Source: Shewanella marisflavi
GTDB taxonomy: Bacteria; Pseudomonadota; Gammaproteobacteria; Enterobacterales; Shewanellaceae
Length of the DNA: 64,000 nt
NCBI RefSeq assembly: GCF_023283925.1
Contig: NZ_JAKIKX010000001.1
Coordinates: forward strand, 930,001-994,000
Direction of reading: 5' to 3'
The position numbers were made by a program, and so were the translations under genes. Positions 19,480 through 30,664 of this stretch are shown here, piece after piece (position 1 is the stretch's first letter; the number at the start of each line of letters is the position of its first letter). The notes under the pieces are model-generated. The model did no database searches and was not told the DNA's origin. It saw only the letters and a program-made list of their open reading frames with translations.

Positions 19480-20034
19480 ACCTAGCATAGCTTTCTTTAG
19501 GCTTTTTTGGGCCGGCTTGTCGCCCAGCCAGATCTTCAGAAGTGCTTGGCGAAAGGCTTCCCCTTCAACCGTGGCTTGTTTTACGCCATTCTTGTAGGCG
19601 GTGACGCCAAGATCTTTGTTTGCTTCCAGAGTAAATTGATCGCCTTTTTCGATAGGTGCCGAAAAGAGGGCCATAAAGGCATCGATCTCAGCTTGAATGC
19701 CTTGGGGGCTGCCATTTGTAGCATCATCGAATCCCTCGATAATGGCATCTTGCATCTTCTCTGAAGTGATCATGCCTGAGATGATGTTTAAGCGAATGGC
19801 CACCTTAGGAGCTTCTAGGACACTTTGTAGCGAGGTGCTAGGACTCGGGGTGTAGAGGCTACCGACATAGAGATCCATAAAAAACTTGCTACGAACCCCT
19901 GCGCCATTTAGTTGCAGACTCTGGTCGCTCAGGGTGAGCTGCTCGTCAAGTGAGACATCGGCGACCGTCTTGGCGGCCAGCGGCATGCTAAAGCAAAGTG
20001 AAACGAATAGCAGACTGCGGATGAGTGACTTCAT
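19474..20034 (-). CDS. Chalcone-isomerase-like periplasmic protein
   Basis: A 186-residue exported protein with a signal peptide cleaved after SMPLAAK (about residue 22). The rest fits the bacterial chalcone isomerase-like fold (Chalcone_3 type): LNGAGVRSKFFMDLYVGSLY near the start and KIWLGDKPAQKSLKKAMLG at the end. The plant enzyme's catalytic function is not implied; bacterial members are mostly uncharacterised. It is encoded 27 bases downstream of the DUF2947 gene on the same strand, so they may be co-transcribed. Confidence 0.8.
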   Translation of the reverse strand: MKSLIRSLLFVSLCFSMPLAAKTVADVSLDEQLTLSDQSLQLNGAGVRSKFFMDLYVGSLYTPSPSTSLQSVLEAPKVAIRLNIISGMITSEKMQDAIIEGFDDATNGSPQGIQAEIDAFMALFSAPIEKGDQFTLEANKDLGVTAYKNGVKQATVEGEAFRQALLKIWLGDKPAQKSLKKAMLGK

Positions 20035-20061
20035 AAAACCTCAAGTTATTGTAAAAGATGA

Positions 20062-20541
20062 TTAGCCGCGTTGGCCGACTTGATATTGACCACTTTGATG
20101 AAAGAAAGCCGCTTGTTTTTTCTTAGGGGAGATCAGCAGTGGGCCGTCATCGAAGAAGAGAAAACATTTCCAGTTGCGTACGAAAATGTCCCAGCGAGTT
20201 TCTATTATCTGATATTTGTCGTAGCAGAAATAAACCTGAGTATCATCACTCCAATCGAAATGGCCTTGAAACAGTTCAGGTAATGCCGGAGATTCGCTGT
20301 CCCAGGCGCTTTGCCAGTGGTCGGTTTCCAGCCAAGCATCGCCTTTTGCGGGCCACTCGCCTTTGGTAAATTGATCGCTTCGGCTGCTCTTATTGCTCAC
20401 CCACTGATTCCAGACCGTCATCGATGATTTTTGATCAAGTGGCTTGATATGCGCCTTATCTTCATCAGTGACAGGCAGATCTTTATGGTTAAAGATCCAT
20501 TTACGTTTGTATTGTTCGAGTGGGATATAGGTGTGCGCCAC
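20062..20541 (-). CDS. DUF2947-family protein
   Basis: A 159-residue cytoplasmic protein with no signal or membrane span. The opening IPLEQYKRKWIFNHKDLPV and the Trp-rich middle (WNQWVSNKSS, WLETDHW) are characteristic of DUF2947, a family found in Shewanella and Vibrio. No function is known. It ends before the chalcone-isomerase-like gene. Confidence 0.75.
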   Translation of the reverse strand: MAHTYIPLEQYKRKWIFNHKDLPVTDEDKAHIKPLDQKSSMTVWNQWVSNKSSRSDQFTKGEWPAKGDAWLETDHWQSAWDSESPALPELFQGHFDWSDDTQVYFCYDKYQIIETRWDIFVRNWKCFLFFDDGPLLISPKKKQAAFFHQSGQYQVGQRG

Positions 20542-20611
20542 AGGACCTCGCTATCGGCAATAAAATTGGTTAACGGGCGCTATTATACGGTTTGCCGGGG
20601 ACAAGGGAAAC

Positions 20612-20641
20612 GGCGCCTAGGATAAATTTACCCGAGGCGCC
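20612..20641 (-). terminator. GC hairpin after maf1, possible terminator
   Basis: GGCGCCT (20612-20618) and AGGCGCC (20635-20641) form a seven-pair stem 11 bases past the maf1 stop. The T-run on the minus strand is short and broken, so this is a weak terminator at best. Confidence 0.35.
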
Positions 20642-20651
20642 TAAATATTCC

Positions 20652-23135
20652 TTAGGGCTTTATTTGTTTGAGATAACTGAGCGCTGCTTGATTATTCTCA
20701 TCCAACATGAGTACGTTTTCGAAGCAGGAGGCTGCGCCGTCGATCTGACCCGCCTGCGCCAGAAATATGCCTAACTTCAACATGACAGGAATATCCTGAG
20801 GGTACTTGTCCAGGTAGTCGAGATAGATACCCAGCGCCGCTTGCGGATCGCCACTTAGGCTCAATGCATGGGCATATTGCGGCAGATACTCGTCGCTGTA
20901 CTCGATTATCTTGGCGTAATGCTCAAGCGCTAGGGGTAACTTGTTAAGCTGTAATGAGAGTTGGATAATCTGTTTTAGCTCCGCCTCTTGTCGATCGGCC
21001 AAAGGCGTTTCGAGCACGGCATCCAGAGAGGCCTGTAACTGATTCTCTAGCAGATAGCGATAGCTTAGCGCGAGGTTGTGTAAACGGGCTATCTGAGGAT
21101 CTTCGCCGGTATAGGGGGCCGTATATTGAATCATCTTGGTGATCCCCAGCAGGTGTTTTTGTTGTCTGAGTACCTGTAGTTTCTTAAAGGCGTTTTCCAT
21201 CAAAGGGGCGGCGCGATCTGTCGAATCATCGATATACTCTTTGACAGTGAAGAGCTCCTCAAACGCCTGTTGACACTCGAAAAGAGTTTGGCGTTCAGAT
21301 GCCGATAACTTCTGATATTGCTCGGGGTGCCTCTCTTGCCAAAGTAGGGCGCGTCCCCACTGCTTGTCTTCTTTCCATTTTTGACAAAGGGCATTTATGT
21401 CTACATTGTCCTCATACTCTGCTAATCGTAATTCGACCCTAGTGAGTGCCGAATGAACCAATTCGAGTAGCTGCTCCCCCATCTCTTTGAAGGCGCCGTA
21501 GTAGATACGGGTGTGTTTGTTAATATCTTCTTGAGACCAGTCATCCAATTTTTGTGTGGACAGGAAATGACTGAATTCGTAATAACCGTAGAATTTGATT
21601 AGGTTGGCAAGATCTCCATGCTCTTTGTTGATACTCTGTTCTATTTTTTCCAATTTGTTGGCAAGGGTGGCGATTCGCTCACCAGTTGGTTTTTTTTCCA
21701 GTTTGCAGATGATATCGAGTGCGTCGGTATTCTTACGATTAAGTTGTATGAACTCTTTCTGAGCGGCTTTTAGTTTCTCATGAGTATCAGTTAAGTGAGC
21801 AACCCACTCGTTATCACTTGCTAGGTGTACTTCAGGTGCTAACAGACTTCGTTGGGCGGCATCGATCGGCGATAAGCAGATAGTATCTGCCGGGTGATAA
21901 TCGACGCCTTTAACCTTGGCGGCATCGGCAGCGAGATTGATATAGTGAATTTTTTGAGTGTGAGAGGCGATGAGATCCTCCGTGGCGCCTATAGCTTGCA
22001 ATAACTGCATTGGAGTCTCAGCCATCTGCCCCGAATAGGTTTCAACCCATTCCATGATGGCTCCGAGATTCGGCCCTAAGCTGGCGGCATAAGTGCCTGA
22101 GGTGTGGCTGGCACCGCTTTGTGAATGACAAAAATCGACGCCGCTGAATAATATCTGACTGAACCCCATTTCCCGCGCTATTTCCATCGCACTATTGGTC
22201 ACAGTCGGGCCGACAGATTGAATGTTTCTGTTATCTGCATCATCACTCCAGGGATAGCGGGGCCCTGTATATAGTGCTGCACCTCGCCATTGGCTTAAGA
22301 TTTGAGGGGTCACATGGTATGAGCATACGAGTAGGGTGTCATGGGGAAGCGACATCATATCCTTGTTAACATCGAAACTAACAGACTGAGGGTCAACGGA
22401 GACAACAATATCTGGCTTGATGGCCAATCGATGGAGTTTACCTATGATGCGTGATACGGCAATGATGACTAGGTTGTCACTGTTTGCCTTTATCCATTGC
22501 GCATGGGAATCCAGCGAGGGGCCACCGCCTAAGATGATGCAGCTCTTGCCGTTAAAGTGGTCTCTTAAAATGGAAGCAGGTTTAAAGGTTTCACCGACAT
22601 TTTCCAGTTGAGTTTTGACAAAGATTTTTTGGGTAAAACCAATACTATTTTCAAAATAAGCCTGTCTGACTGTGTTGTCTATCTGAGCGTGGAGCCTGCC
22701 ATAGTCATCGAGATGATTACCGTCTGCTGCAACGGATCTGTGTAATTTAAACTGCTGTTTTACTATGAACAGATTGTTCTCATAGGATTGAATAAGTGTC
22801 GAGAACTCATCGATGGAGACCACCTGTATAGAATCGGATAGGGATGAGGGCAGGTCGATAGACAGTAAAGATAAGATCTCGTCGAGTTCGACAAAGATAT
22901 ATTTGCTACCCGAAGGGATGGGCTGCTCCATCACATAGTTTGCCAGTAGGCCTGAGTCTAACCCTGTGATGATATGAAGCGTGTCCTTTGTTGATAGGGC
23001 TTTTTTTAGCTTATTATCGTAGAGGGTTGCCGAATCGATTTTTTCGAAGGTGTGTCGGTTGACGCTCGGTAAATAACATTCGCCAAACTGGCTGACGGCA
23101 AAGGTCTTGGTAATTTCAGATTGATTGTTCAGCAT
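20652..23135 (-). CDS. maf1: Maf-type motility accessory glycosyltransferase (large, with TPR tail)
   Basis: Maf (DUF115) proteins transfer nonulosonic acids to flagellin before export. The 827-residue protein has the DUF115 core starting near 199 with CIILGGGPSLDSH and continuing with VVSVDPQS, PRYPWSDDAD and SGVDFCHSQSGASHTSGTYA. A coiled-coil middle (about 480-620) and TPR-like repeats (about 640-827) follow; the tail may bind flagellin or a chaperone. A GAGG site precedes the ATG. It is the left bookend of the island, divergent from pseB, and differs from the smaller Maf at 41797-43125. Confidence 0.88.
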   Translation of the reverse strand: MLNNQSEITKTFAVSQFGECYLPSVNRHTFEKIDSATLYDNKLKKALSTKDTLHIITGLDSGLLANYVMEQPIPSGSKYIFVELDEILSLLSIDLPSSLSDSIQVVSIDEFSTLIQSYENNLFIVKQQFKLHRSVAADGNHLDDYGRLHAQIDNTVRQAYFENSIGFTQKIFVKTQLENVGETFKPASILRDHFNGKSCIILGGGPSLDSHAQWIKANSDNLVIIAVSRIIGKLHRLAIKPDIVVSVDPQSVSFDVNKDMMSLPHDTLLVCSYHVTPQILSQWRGAALYTGPRYPWSDDADNRNIQSVGPTVTNSAMEIAREMGFSQILFSGVDFCHSQSGASHTSGTYAASLGPNLGAIMEWVETYSGQMAETPMQLLQAIGATEDLIASHTQKIHYINLAADAAKVKGVDYHPADTICLSPIDAAQRSLLAPEVHLASDNEWVAHLTDTHEKLKAAQKEFIQLNRKNTDALDIICKLEKKPTGERIATLANKLEKIEQSINKEHGDLANLIKFYGYYEFSHFLSTQKLDDWSQEDINKHTRIYYGAFKEMGEQLLELVHSALTRVELRLAEYEDNVDINALCQKWKEDKQWGRALLWQERHPEQYQKLSASERQTLFECQQAFEELFTVKEYIDDSTDRAAPLMENAFKKLQVLRQQKHLLGITKMIQYTAPYTGEDPQIARLHNLALSYRYLLENQLQASLDAVLETPLADRQEAELKQIIQLSLQLNKLPLALEHYAKIIEYSDEYLPQYAHALSLSGDPQAALGIYLDYLDKYPQDIPVMLKLGIFLAQAGQIDGAASCFENVLMLDENNQAALSYLKQIKP

Positions 23136-23234
23136 TTCACCCTCAATTCAATGTTCTTAGACAATTAATTGACACTCTAGCCGACTATTTGCCCATATGA
23201 TTTGTCCCATGCCATAAAGTCTGACTTAAATGGG

Positions 23235-23255
23235 GGATGAGTGCGATACTCATCC
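23235..23255. promoter_or_regulatory. Perfect inverted repeat between maf1 and pseB
   Basis: GGATGAGT, GCGAT, ACTCATCC: eight perfect pairs in the 471-bp divergent intergenic region. It could be an operator or a transcript hairpin. The rest of 23136-23606 is AT-rich and shows no ORF and no sigma-54 or sigma-28 element I can support. Confidence 0.5.
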
Positions 23256-23588
23256 TGCATAAATCTAATGTGAATGCGATTTTTGTGCCAGTTAGCTTAT
23301 TGGTAAGTAGCTGACCTTTAAAAGGAATAAAATTTACGCAAAATGAGGCCACTTAAGGCACAGTTGAAAAATAAGGTTAGACATTAGATATTAAGTTACT
23401 AAGATTGAAGGTGTTTATTACATATTGATCGGGGCTGGCCTTTTTGGGGGCGAAAGTCAGTTGGATGTCTGAGTTCTGATAAGTATGGTATGAAATTTGC
23501 CTTACATGATTGGCTAATTAATTTAGTCGCAGGCTCGTAACCAACGGCGTGCTTAAATAATTCTTTATTTTAGTGATGCTGCTTTTAA

Positions 23589-25755
<2,167 letters not shown>

Positions 25756-25759
<4 letters not shown>

Positions 25760-26526
25760 AAGTGGTGATTTTAGCGGGGGGATTTGGTACCCGTCTGAGC
25801 GAGGAAACCGCTATACGCCCTAAGCCTATGGTAGAAATTGGTGGTAAGCCATTACTATGGCACATCATGAAAATCTATTCGGCTCACGGTTTGAATGAAT
25901 TCATCATATTGTGTGGTTATAAGGCAGAGGTTATTAAGCAGTACTTCAATAATTACCATTTGCTAGGGTGTGATCTTACGCTCGATTTTGCCACTGGTGA
26001 GCGTATTGTTCATGACGCGGCTCCGGTACCTTGGCGTGTTACTTTGGTTGATACAGGTATAGACACTATGACAGGTGGTCGTCTAAAGAGGATTGCCCCA
26101 TTATTGAGTGAAGAAGAAGCTTTTTGTATGACCTATGGTGATGGGCTTGCCGATATAGATATTTCGGCAGCAATTAGCTTTCATCGGGAGCATAAAAAGT
26201 TGGCGACACTTAGTGCAGTCGTTCCTCCTCCCCGCTTTGGCGGGTTGAGTTTAGATGGTGATCAAGTGACTCGATTCGATGAGAAGCCAGCCAATGAAGG
26301 AGGACGTATAAATGGCGGCTTCTTTGTATTGTCCCCTAAAGTGCTGCAATTTATAGAAGGTGATGAGACTTCGTGGGAACAGGAGCCACTTAGACATCTT
26401 ACGGAAATTGGAGAGTTGATGGCTTATACCCACAATGGCTTTTGGCAACCCGTTGATACGCTTCGAGATCGAATGCATCTGGAAAATTTGTGGAACTCTG
26501 GTGCCGCCCCTTGGAAGGTATGGTAG
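25756..26526 (+). CDS. rfbF: Glucose-1-phosphate cytidylyltransferase
   Basis: RfbF (DdhA) makes CDP-glucose, the entry to the CDP-3,6-dideoxyhexose pathway. The 256-residue protein has the nucleotidyltransferase motif LAGGFGTRLSEETAIRPKPMVEIGGKPLLWHIM and the family-specific YGDGLADID and FDEKPANEGGRINGGFFV. It overlaps pseC by four bases and abuts rfbG. From here to the end of the operon codons are visibly more AT-rich than in pseB or pseC, hinting at separate acquisition. Confidence 0.95.
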
Positions 26527-27594
26527 ATGGATAGAGATTTTTGGCAAGGGAAACGCGTGCTTGTTACCGGGCATACTGGCTTTAAAGGAAGTTGGTTAAC
26601 CCTGTTGTTACACTACTTAGGTGCCGAAGTTTTTGGATTCTCGGATAGAGTAGAGCCTGGCGGGCTATTTGATCTCGCTGAATTATCTAGGGTTTGTCAT
26701 CATCAGTTAGGGAATATCAATGATGAGGAGCTGTTAAGTAAGAGGGTGCAACAAGTAAGGCCTGACGTCGTGTTTCATTTAGCAGCTCAGCCTTTGGTAT
26801 CCGAGGGATATAAGTATCCCCTCTTAACGTTGGAAACTAATATCCTTGGAACGGCTCGGTTGCTGGAAAACTTCCGTCAATGGCAGTCTAGGCTGGCGAT
26901 AGTGGTGATTAGCTCAGACAAGTGTTACCGACCGGACAATGAGACTTTAGGGTTTATAGAGTCAGACCCTTTGGGGGGGCATGATCCTTATTCTTGCTCT
27001 AAGGCAGGATGTGAGATGGTCGTTGAGTCTTATAATGCCTCATATTTTTCGCAACAACCTTTGATTGGCTTAGCATCGGCTAGGGCTGGAAATGTCATAG
27101 GTGGTGGGGATTACGCCGAAAATCGAATTGTGCCTGATGTTATGGCTGCCATTATTGCTAATGAGCCAGTAGCACTTCGTCATCCAACCGCTGTACGCCC
27201 CTGGCAACACGTTCTTGACGCCCTTTACGGATATCTATTGCTAGCAGAAAATCTGTATGCAAATCCGGATGAGTATTCAGGCCCTTGGAATTTCGGGCCC
27301 TCAGGCAAAGATGCCTGTAGTGTTGGAGAACTTGTTGCTCGTTGCTATTCGCAGATGGGGCTTAGTTTTCGCTCTGAGAAACAAATGCTTGGATTCAGCG
27401 AAACCCAGGTGCTGCTGTTGGACAGCGGTAAATCGAGCAGCAAGCTGCAATGGAAGCCGCGTTGGACTCTAGATATGACGATAAAGCGCCTATTAGAATG
27501 GTATGTCGGGGTAGCAAATGATATGGAGCCCAGATTACTCACTGAGCAACAGATTATCGATTTTCTTGAAATAGAGGGTACTCAGTATGAGTAG
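26527..27594 (+). CDS. rfbG: CDP-glucose 4,6-dehydratase
   Basis: RfbG (DdhB) turns CDP-glucose into CDP-4-keto-6-deoxyglucose. The 355-residue SDR protein begins MDRDFWQGKRVLVTGHTGFKGSWL, typical of this enzyme, then has FHLAAQPLV and the catalytic SSDKCY and DPYSCSKAGCEM segments. The ATG follows the rfbF stop directly; it overlaps rfbH by eight bases. Confidence 0.95.
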   Translation: MDRDFWQGKRVLVTGHTGFKGSWLTLLLHYLGAEVFGFSDRVEPGGLFDLAELSRVCHHQLGNINDEELLSKRVQQVRPDVVFHLAAQPLVSEGYKYPLLTLETNILGTARLLENFRQWQSRLAIVVISSDKCYRPDNETLGFIESDPLGGHDPYSCSKAGCEMVVESYNASYFSQQPLIGLASARAGNVIGGGDYAENRIVPDVMAAIIANEPVALRHPTAVRPWQHVLDALYGYLLLAENLYANPDEYSGPWNFGPSGKDACSVGELVARCYSQMGLSFRSEKQMLGFSETQVLLLDSGKSSSKLQWKPRWTLDMTIKRLLEWYVGVANDMEPRLLTEQQIIDFLEIEGTQYE

Positions 27595-28903
27595 GTTGGA
27601 TGAGCTACAGAAGAATATCCTGGCGTTGACTCAGGAGTATGCGAAGATCAAGTATCAGGAGCAGTTATTTATTGGCGGTGAAACCTATGTGCCTGTTTCA
27701 GGTAAGGCCTTAGATGGTGCTGAAATGAGTGCTATGGTTGAATCTTGTCTCGATGGCTGGTTGACCGCTGGTAGATTTAACGAAGAGTTTCAGTCTCGAC
27801 TGGCAAATTGGATAGGTGTCGAGCATCTTTTGACAACCGCATCGGGTTCGGCTGCAAATTTGTTAGCGTTTGCAGCCCTCACTTCGCCAAAGTTAGGTGA
27901 TAGAGCTATTAAACCTGGTGATGAAGTCATAACGGTTGCAGCGGGCTTTCCTACCACTGTCAATCCTATAGTGCAAAATAAAGCCGTTCCCGTCTTTATC
28001 GATATCGAACCGGATACATTGAATATTGATGTCGGCTTATTAGAAGAGGCATTAAGCTCTAGGACAAGAGCTGTGATGATAGCTCATACCTTGGGTAATC
28101 CATTTGATCTTTCCGCGGTAAGTCATTTTTGTGAGCAACATGGCCTTTGGCTGATAGAAGATTGTTGTGATGCTCTAGGTAGTAAATATCAAGGGCGGCA
28201 CGTTGGAACCTTTGGAGATCTGGCTACATTAAGTTTTTATCCCGCTCATCACATCACCATGGGGGAGGGGGGAGCCGTTTTTACCCGCTCTAAAAAATTG
28301 GCCAAAATAGTCGAGTCTTTTAGAGATTGGGGCAGAGATTGTTACTGTGCTCCTGGGGCGGACAATAGCTGCAAAAGACGGTTTGATTGGCAACTAGGAG
28401 AGCTGCCTCATGGTTATGATCATAAGTATATCTATAGTCATATGGGTTATAACCTTAAAATTACAGATATGCAGGCAGCCTGTGGGTTGGCGCAATTGGA
28501 TAAGTTGGATGCGTTTTGTGAAACACGTCGACGAAACTATACCTTTCTTGCTCAAAAACTGGCGTCTATTCCTGGGATTGAGATTGGTAAGGCGACGGTT
28601 GAAAGTGATCCGTCTTGGTTTGGTCTCCCTGTCACGCTAAAAGGCTCCTTATCGGATCGTCGTCAGGAATTTGTGCAGGCGCTTGAAAATGCCAGAATTG
28701 GAACCAGATTGTTGTTTGCGGGGAATTTGACAAAACAACCTTATTTTAAAGACGTGAATTACCGTGTTGCCACGAGCCTGAAATATACGGATGAGGTCAT
28801 GAATAGTACTTTTTGGCTAGGGGTTCACCCGAGCCTTAGTGAAAGCATGCTTGAATATATGGTTGAAACAGTGACAAATCTATCTAGGAGGCTAATTGTC
28901 TAA
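27587..28903 (+). CDS. rfbH: CDP-4-keto-6-deoxyglucose 3-dehydratase (E1)
   Basis: RfbH (DdhC) removes the C3 hydroxyl using PMP and a [2Fe-2S] cluster and needs an E3-type reductase. The 438-residue protein shows the E1 hallmarks: His instead of Lys at the PLP position in FYPAHHITMGEGG (221-222), and the cluster motif C194-X57-C252-X-C254-X7-C262. No E3 (DdhD) reductase gene is seen in this window, so the electron donor must be elsewhere or different. It overlaps the neighbours by eight bases on both sides. Confidence 0.95.
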   Translation: MSRLDELQKNILALTQEYAKIKYQEQLFIGGETYVPVSGKALDGAEMSAMVESCLDGWLTAGRFNEEFQSRLANWIGVEHLLTTASGSAANLLAFAALTSPKLGDRAIKPGDEVITVAAGFPTTVNPIVQNKAVPVFIDIEPDTLNIDVGLLEEALSSRTRAVMIAHTLGNPFDLSAVSHFCEQHGLWLIEDCCDALGSKYQGRHVGTFGDLATLSFYPAHHITMGEGGAVFTRSKKLAKIVESFRDWGRDCYCAPGADNSCKRRFDWQLGELPHGYDHKYIYSHMGYNLKITDMQAACGLAQLDKLDAFCETRRRNYTFLAQKLASIPGIEIGKATVESDPSWFGLPVTLKGSLSDRRQEFVQALENARIGTRLLFAGNLTKQPYFKDVNYRVATSLKYTDEVMNSTFWLGVHPSLSESMLEYMVETVTNLSRRLIV

Positions 28904-29747
28904 GCGTTTGGTTATCACTGGTGCCAACGGGTTTTTAGGTCGCCACTTGGTCAGTGCAGCTAAGGGGCTAGGATATCAGGTGCTGGCTATTCAGCGTCAG
29001 CAAACCTGTGATGCGTTAGCATTTGATTGCCCAGAACTGGAAGTCACCTTGTCTGATTTTTGTCCCGATGTCGTGATTCATTTGGCGGCAGCTTATGGCG
29101 AAGAGGCTAAGGGCGTTGGCTTGAATGCCAATTTTCTATTACCTTTGAGGCTCTTGAATTGGGCGAGTACTCAGGTCGACCTCAAATTTATCACCACAGG
29201 TAGTTTTTGGCAGTTTGGCGACCAGAAGCACGCAGCACCCGTCGATTATTACAGTGCCAGTAAACAAGCGTTGGCAGTGTACCTGGAATACTTCCGGCAA
29301 AGGGAGAAGCTTGAAGTATATCAGTTAGTTTTATCATCTACTTATGGACCGAACGATACCCGAGGAAAACTAGTCGATTATTTGATAGAGCAGGGTCATA
29401 GTGACCTTCCGGCCTATTTAGGTGATGCCAGTAAACGTTTTTCGCTGACGGATGTCAGAGATGTGGTTAGCGCTATCATGATGTTGATAAACTCCTCAAC
29501 CTGCTTACCTCATGTTAGCTATAGGATCAGGCAAGAACACCTTTATAGTTTCGCTGAGTTATCGACCTTGTTTGCAGAGCTGGGTTGTCCTCTTAAGCTG
29601 AATTTCAATGTCAACCAAGATGAGATTGTTGGGATCACTCAACCAGTAGACGACTTGCTTCCAACACTTCCAGGTTGGCATCCTCAATATCAGCTTAAAG
29701 ACTATGTTAAACAAAGGCTTTGGGAGTTGAGCGCTTTAGCGCCATAG
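28896..29747 (+). CDS. NAD-dependent epimerase/reductase, probable CDP-dideoxyhexose terminal enzyme
   Basis: A 283-residue extended SDR with GANGFLGRH near the N-terminus, FHLAAAYG-type strand (IHLAAAYGEEAKG) and the catalytic YYSASKQAL motif. Its size and position directly after rfbFGH resemble CDP-abequose synthase (RfbJ), which reduces C4 of the CDP-3,6-dideoxy-4-keto sugar. A YerF-like or other 4-reductase/epimerase role is equally possible. The start may be TTG at 28896 (GAGG just upstream). It ends the plus-strand operon; its last 46 bases overlap the convergent GT2 gene. Confidence 0.8.
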   Translation: MSKRLVITGANGFLGRHLVSAAKGLGYQVLAIQRQQTCDALAFDCPELEVTLSDFCPDVVIHLAAAYGEEAKGVGLNANFLLPLRLLNWASTQVDLKFITTGSFWQFGDQKHAAPVDYYSASKQALAVYLEYFRQREKLEVYQLVLSSTYGPNDTRGKLVDYLIEQGHSDLPAYLGDASKRFSLTDVRDVVSAIMMLINSSTCLPHVSYRIRQEHLYSFAELSTLFAELGCPLKLNFNVNQDEIVGITQPVDDLLPTLPGWHPQYQLKDYVKQRLWELSALAP

Positions 29748-30664
29748 GGCAGAGGATAAGGCGCACCAGTACTTTTAGTCTTGGAGTTCGATCCCAGTTC
29801 TCGCAGCTGCTTCTCGAGTATGGCTGTTTGGTGTTGATAATGGCTTGCGGCTTTCGTAATTCCCTGCGAGATCATTTGACTGGCGTAGTGTTTAGCTAGT
29901 TTGAGGTTGTTTGCACACGCGGCATGAAGAACATCCTTATTTGTAGTTGCGTATTCAGCCATGAAATCCGTTTTCATGGCGATGACTTCTTCTAATGCCA
30001 CCAAGTCCCGAACACATCTATGAGTTTCATTTGCGGCATGATGACGGTATAGCAATAGTGGTTCTTTTATGTAGAGTACCTGGTTGGCTGCCGCGCTCAT
30101 GTGCAGCCAGGCGTGCCAATCAGTACAAAATTGCTTGCCCTCATCGAACCAGCCTATTTTTTCTATTAGATCACGTTTAAACATACAGGCTGACAAAGGG
30201 AAATTATTCCCTTTGAGGAATATTTCGGCCTGTTGTTTTCCAGAAATGATGGCGCTAGATTCGTAAAAAGGGGTTTTAGTGACTCTTTTTTGATCGATGA
30301 GAAAGTCATATTCAAAGAATATGGCTTGTACATCCGGATTCTGTGCAGCCTTCATTAATTTACTTATTGCACCCGGAAGCAGAACGTCGTCTGAACATAG
30401 CATTACAATCCAAGGAGTATCAGCCGATTTGGCCACGGCATTCCAATGTGACGCCATGGGGATTGTCGAATCTTGATGTAATACTTTTAATTGCGCTTGA
30501 CCACTGAATTTGTTGATCTTGGTAACGCTGTTATCGTTCGAGGCATTATCTGATACTAATACCTGTATGCCTTCGAGTTCTTGAGCGAACACTGCATCGA
30601 GTGTTTGTTCGAGCAGGTCTCCATGGTTAAAGTTTGGAATGCAGATAGTAAGGCTTGGGGACAT
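29702..30664 (-). CDS. Glycosyltransferase family 2
   Basis: A 320-residue GT-A fold transferase. The opening SLTICIPNFNHGDLLEQTLDAVFAQ and VSDNASNDNS are the nucleotide-binding start, and MLCSDDVLLPGA carries the acidic metal motif. The true start is the ATG at 30664, which overlaps the upstream radical SAM stop (TAATG). It could extend the flagellin glycan beyond the first residue, for example with the CDP-dideoxy sugar; the acceptor is not known. Its 3' end overlaps the opposite-strand epimerase by 46 bp. Confidence 0.88.
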   Translation of the reverse strand: MSPSLTICIPNFNHGDLLEQTLDAVFAQELEGIQVLVSDNASNDNSVTKINKFSGQAQLKVLHQDSTIPMASHWNAVAKSADTPWIVMLCSDDVLLPGAISKLMKAAQNPDVQAIFFEYDFLIDQKRVTKTPFYESSAIISGKQQAEIFLKGNNFPLSACMFKRDLIEKIGWFDEGKQFCTDWHAWLHMSAAANQVLYIKEPLLLYRHHAANETHRCVRDLVALEEVIAMKTDFMAEYATTNKDVLHAACANNLKLAKHYASQMISQGITKAASHYQHQTAILEKQLRELGSNSKTKSTGAPYPLPYGAKALNSQSLCLT

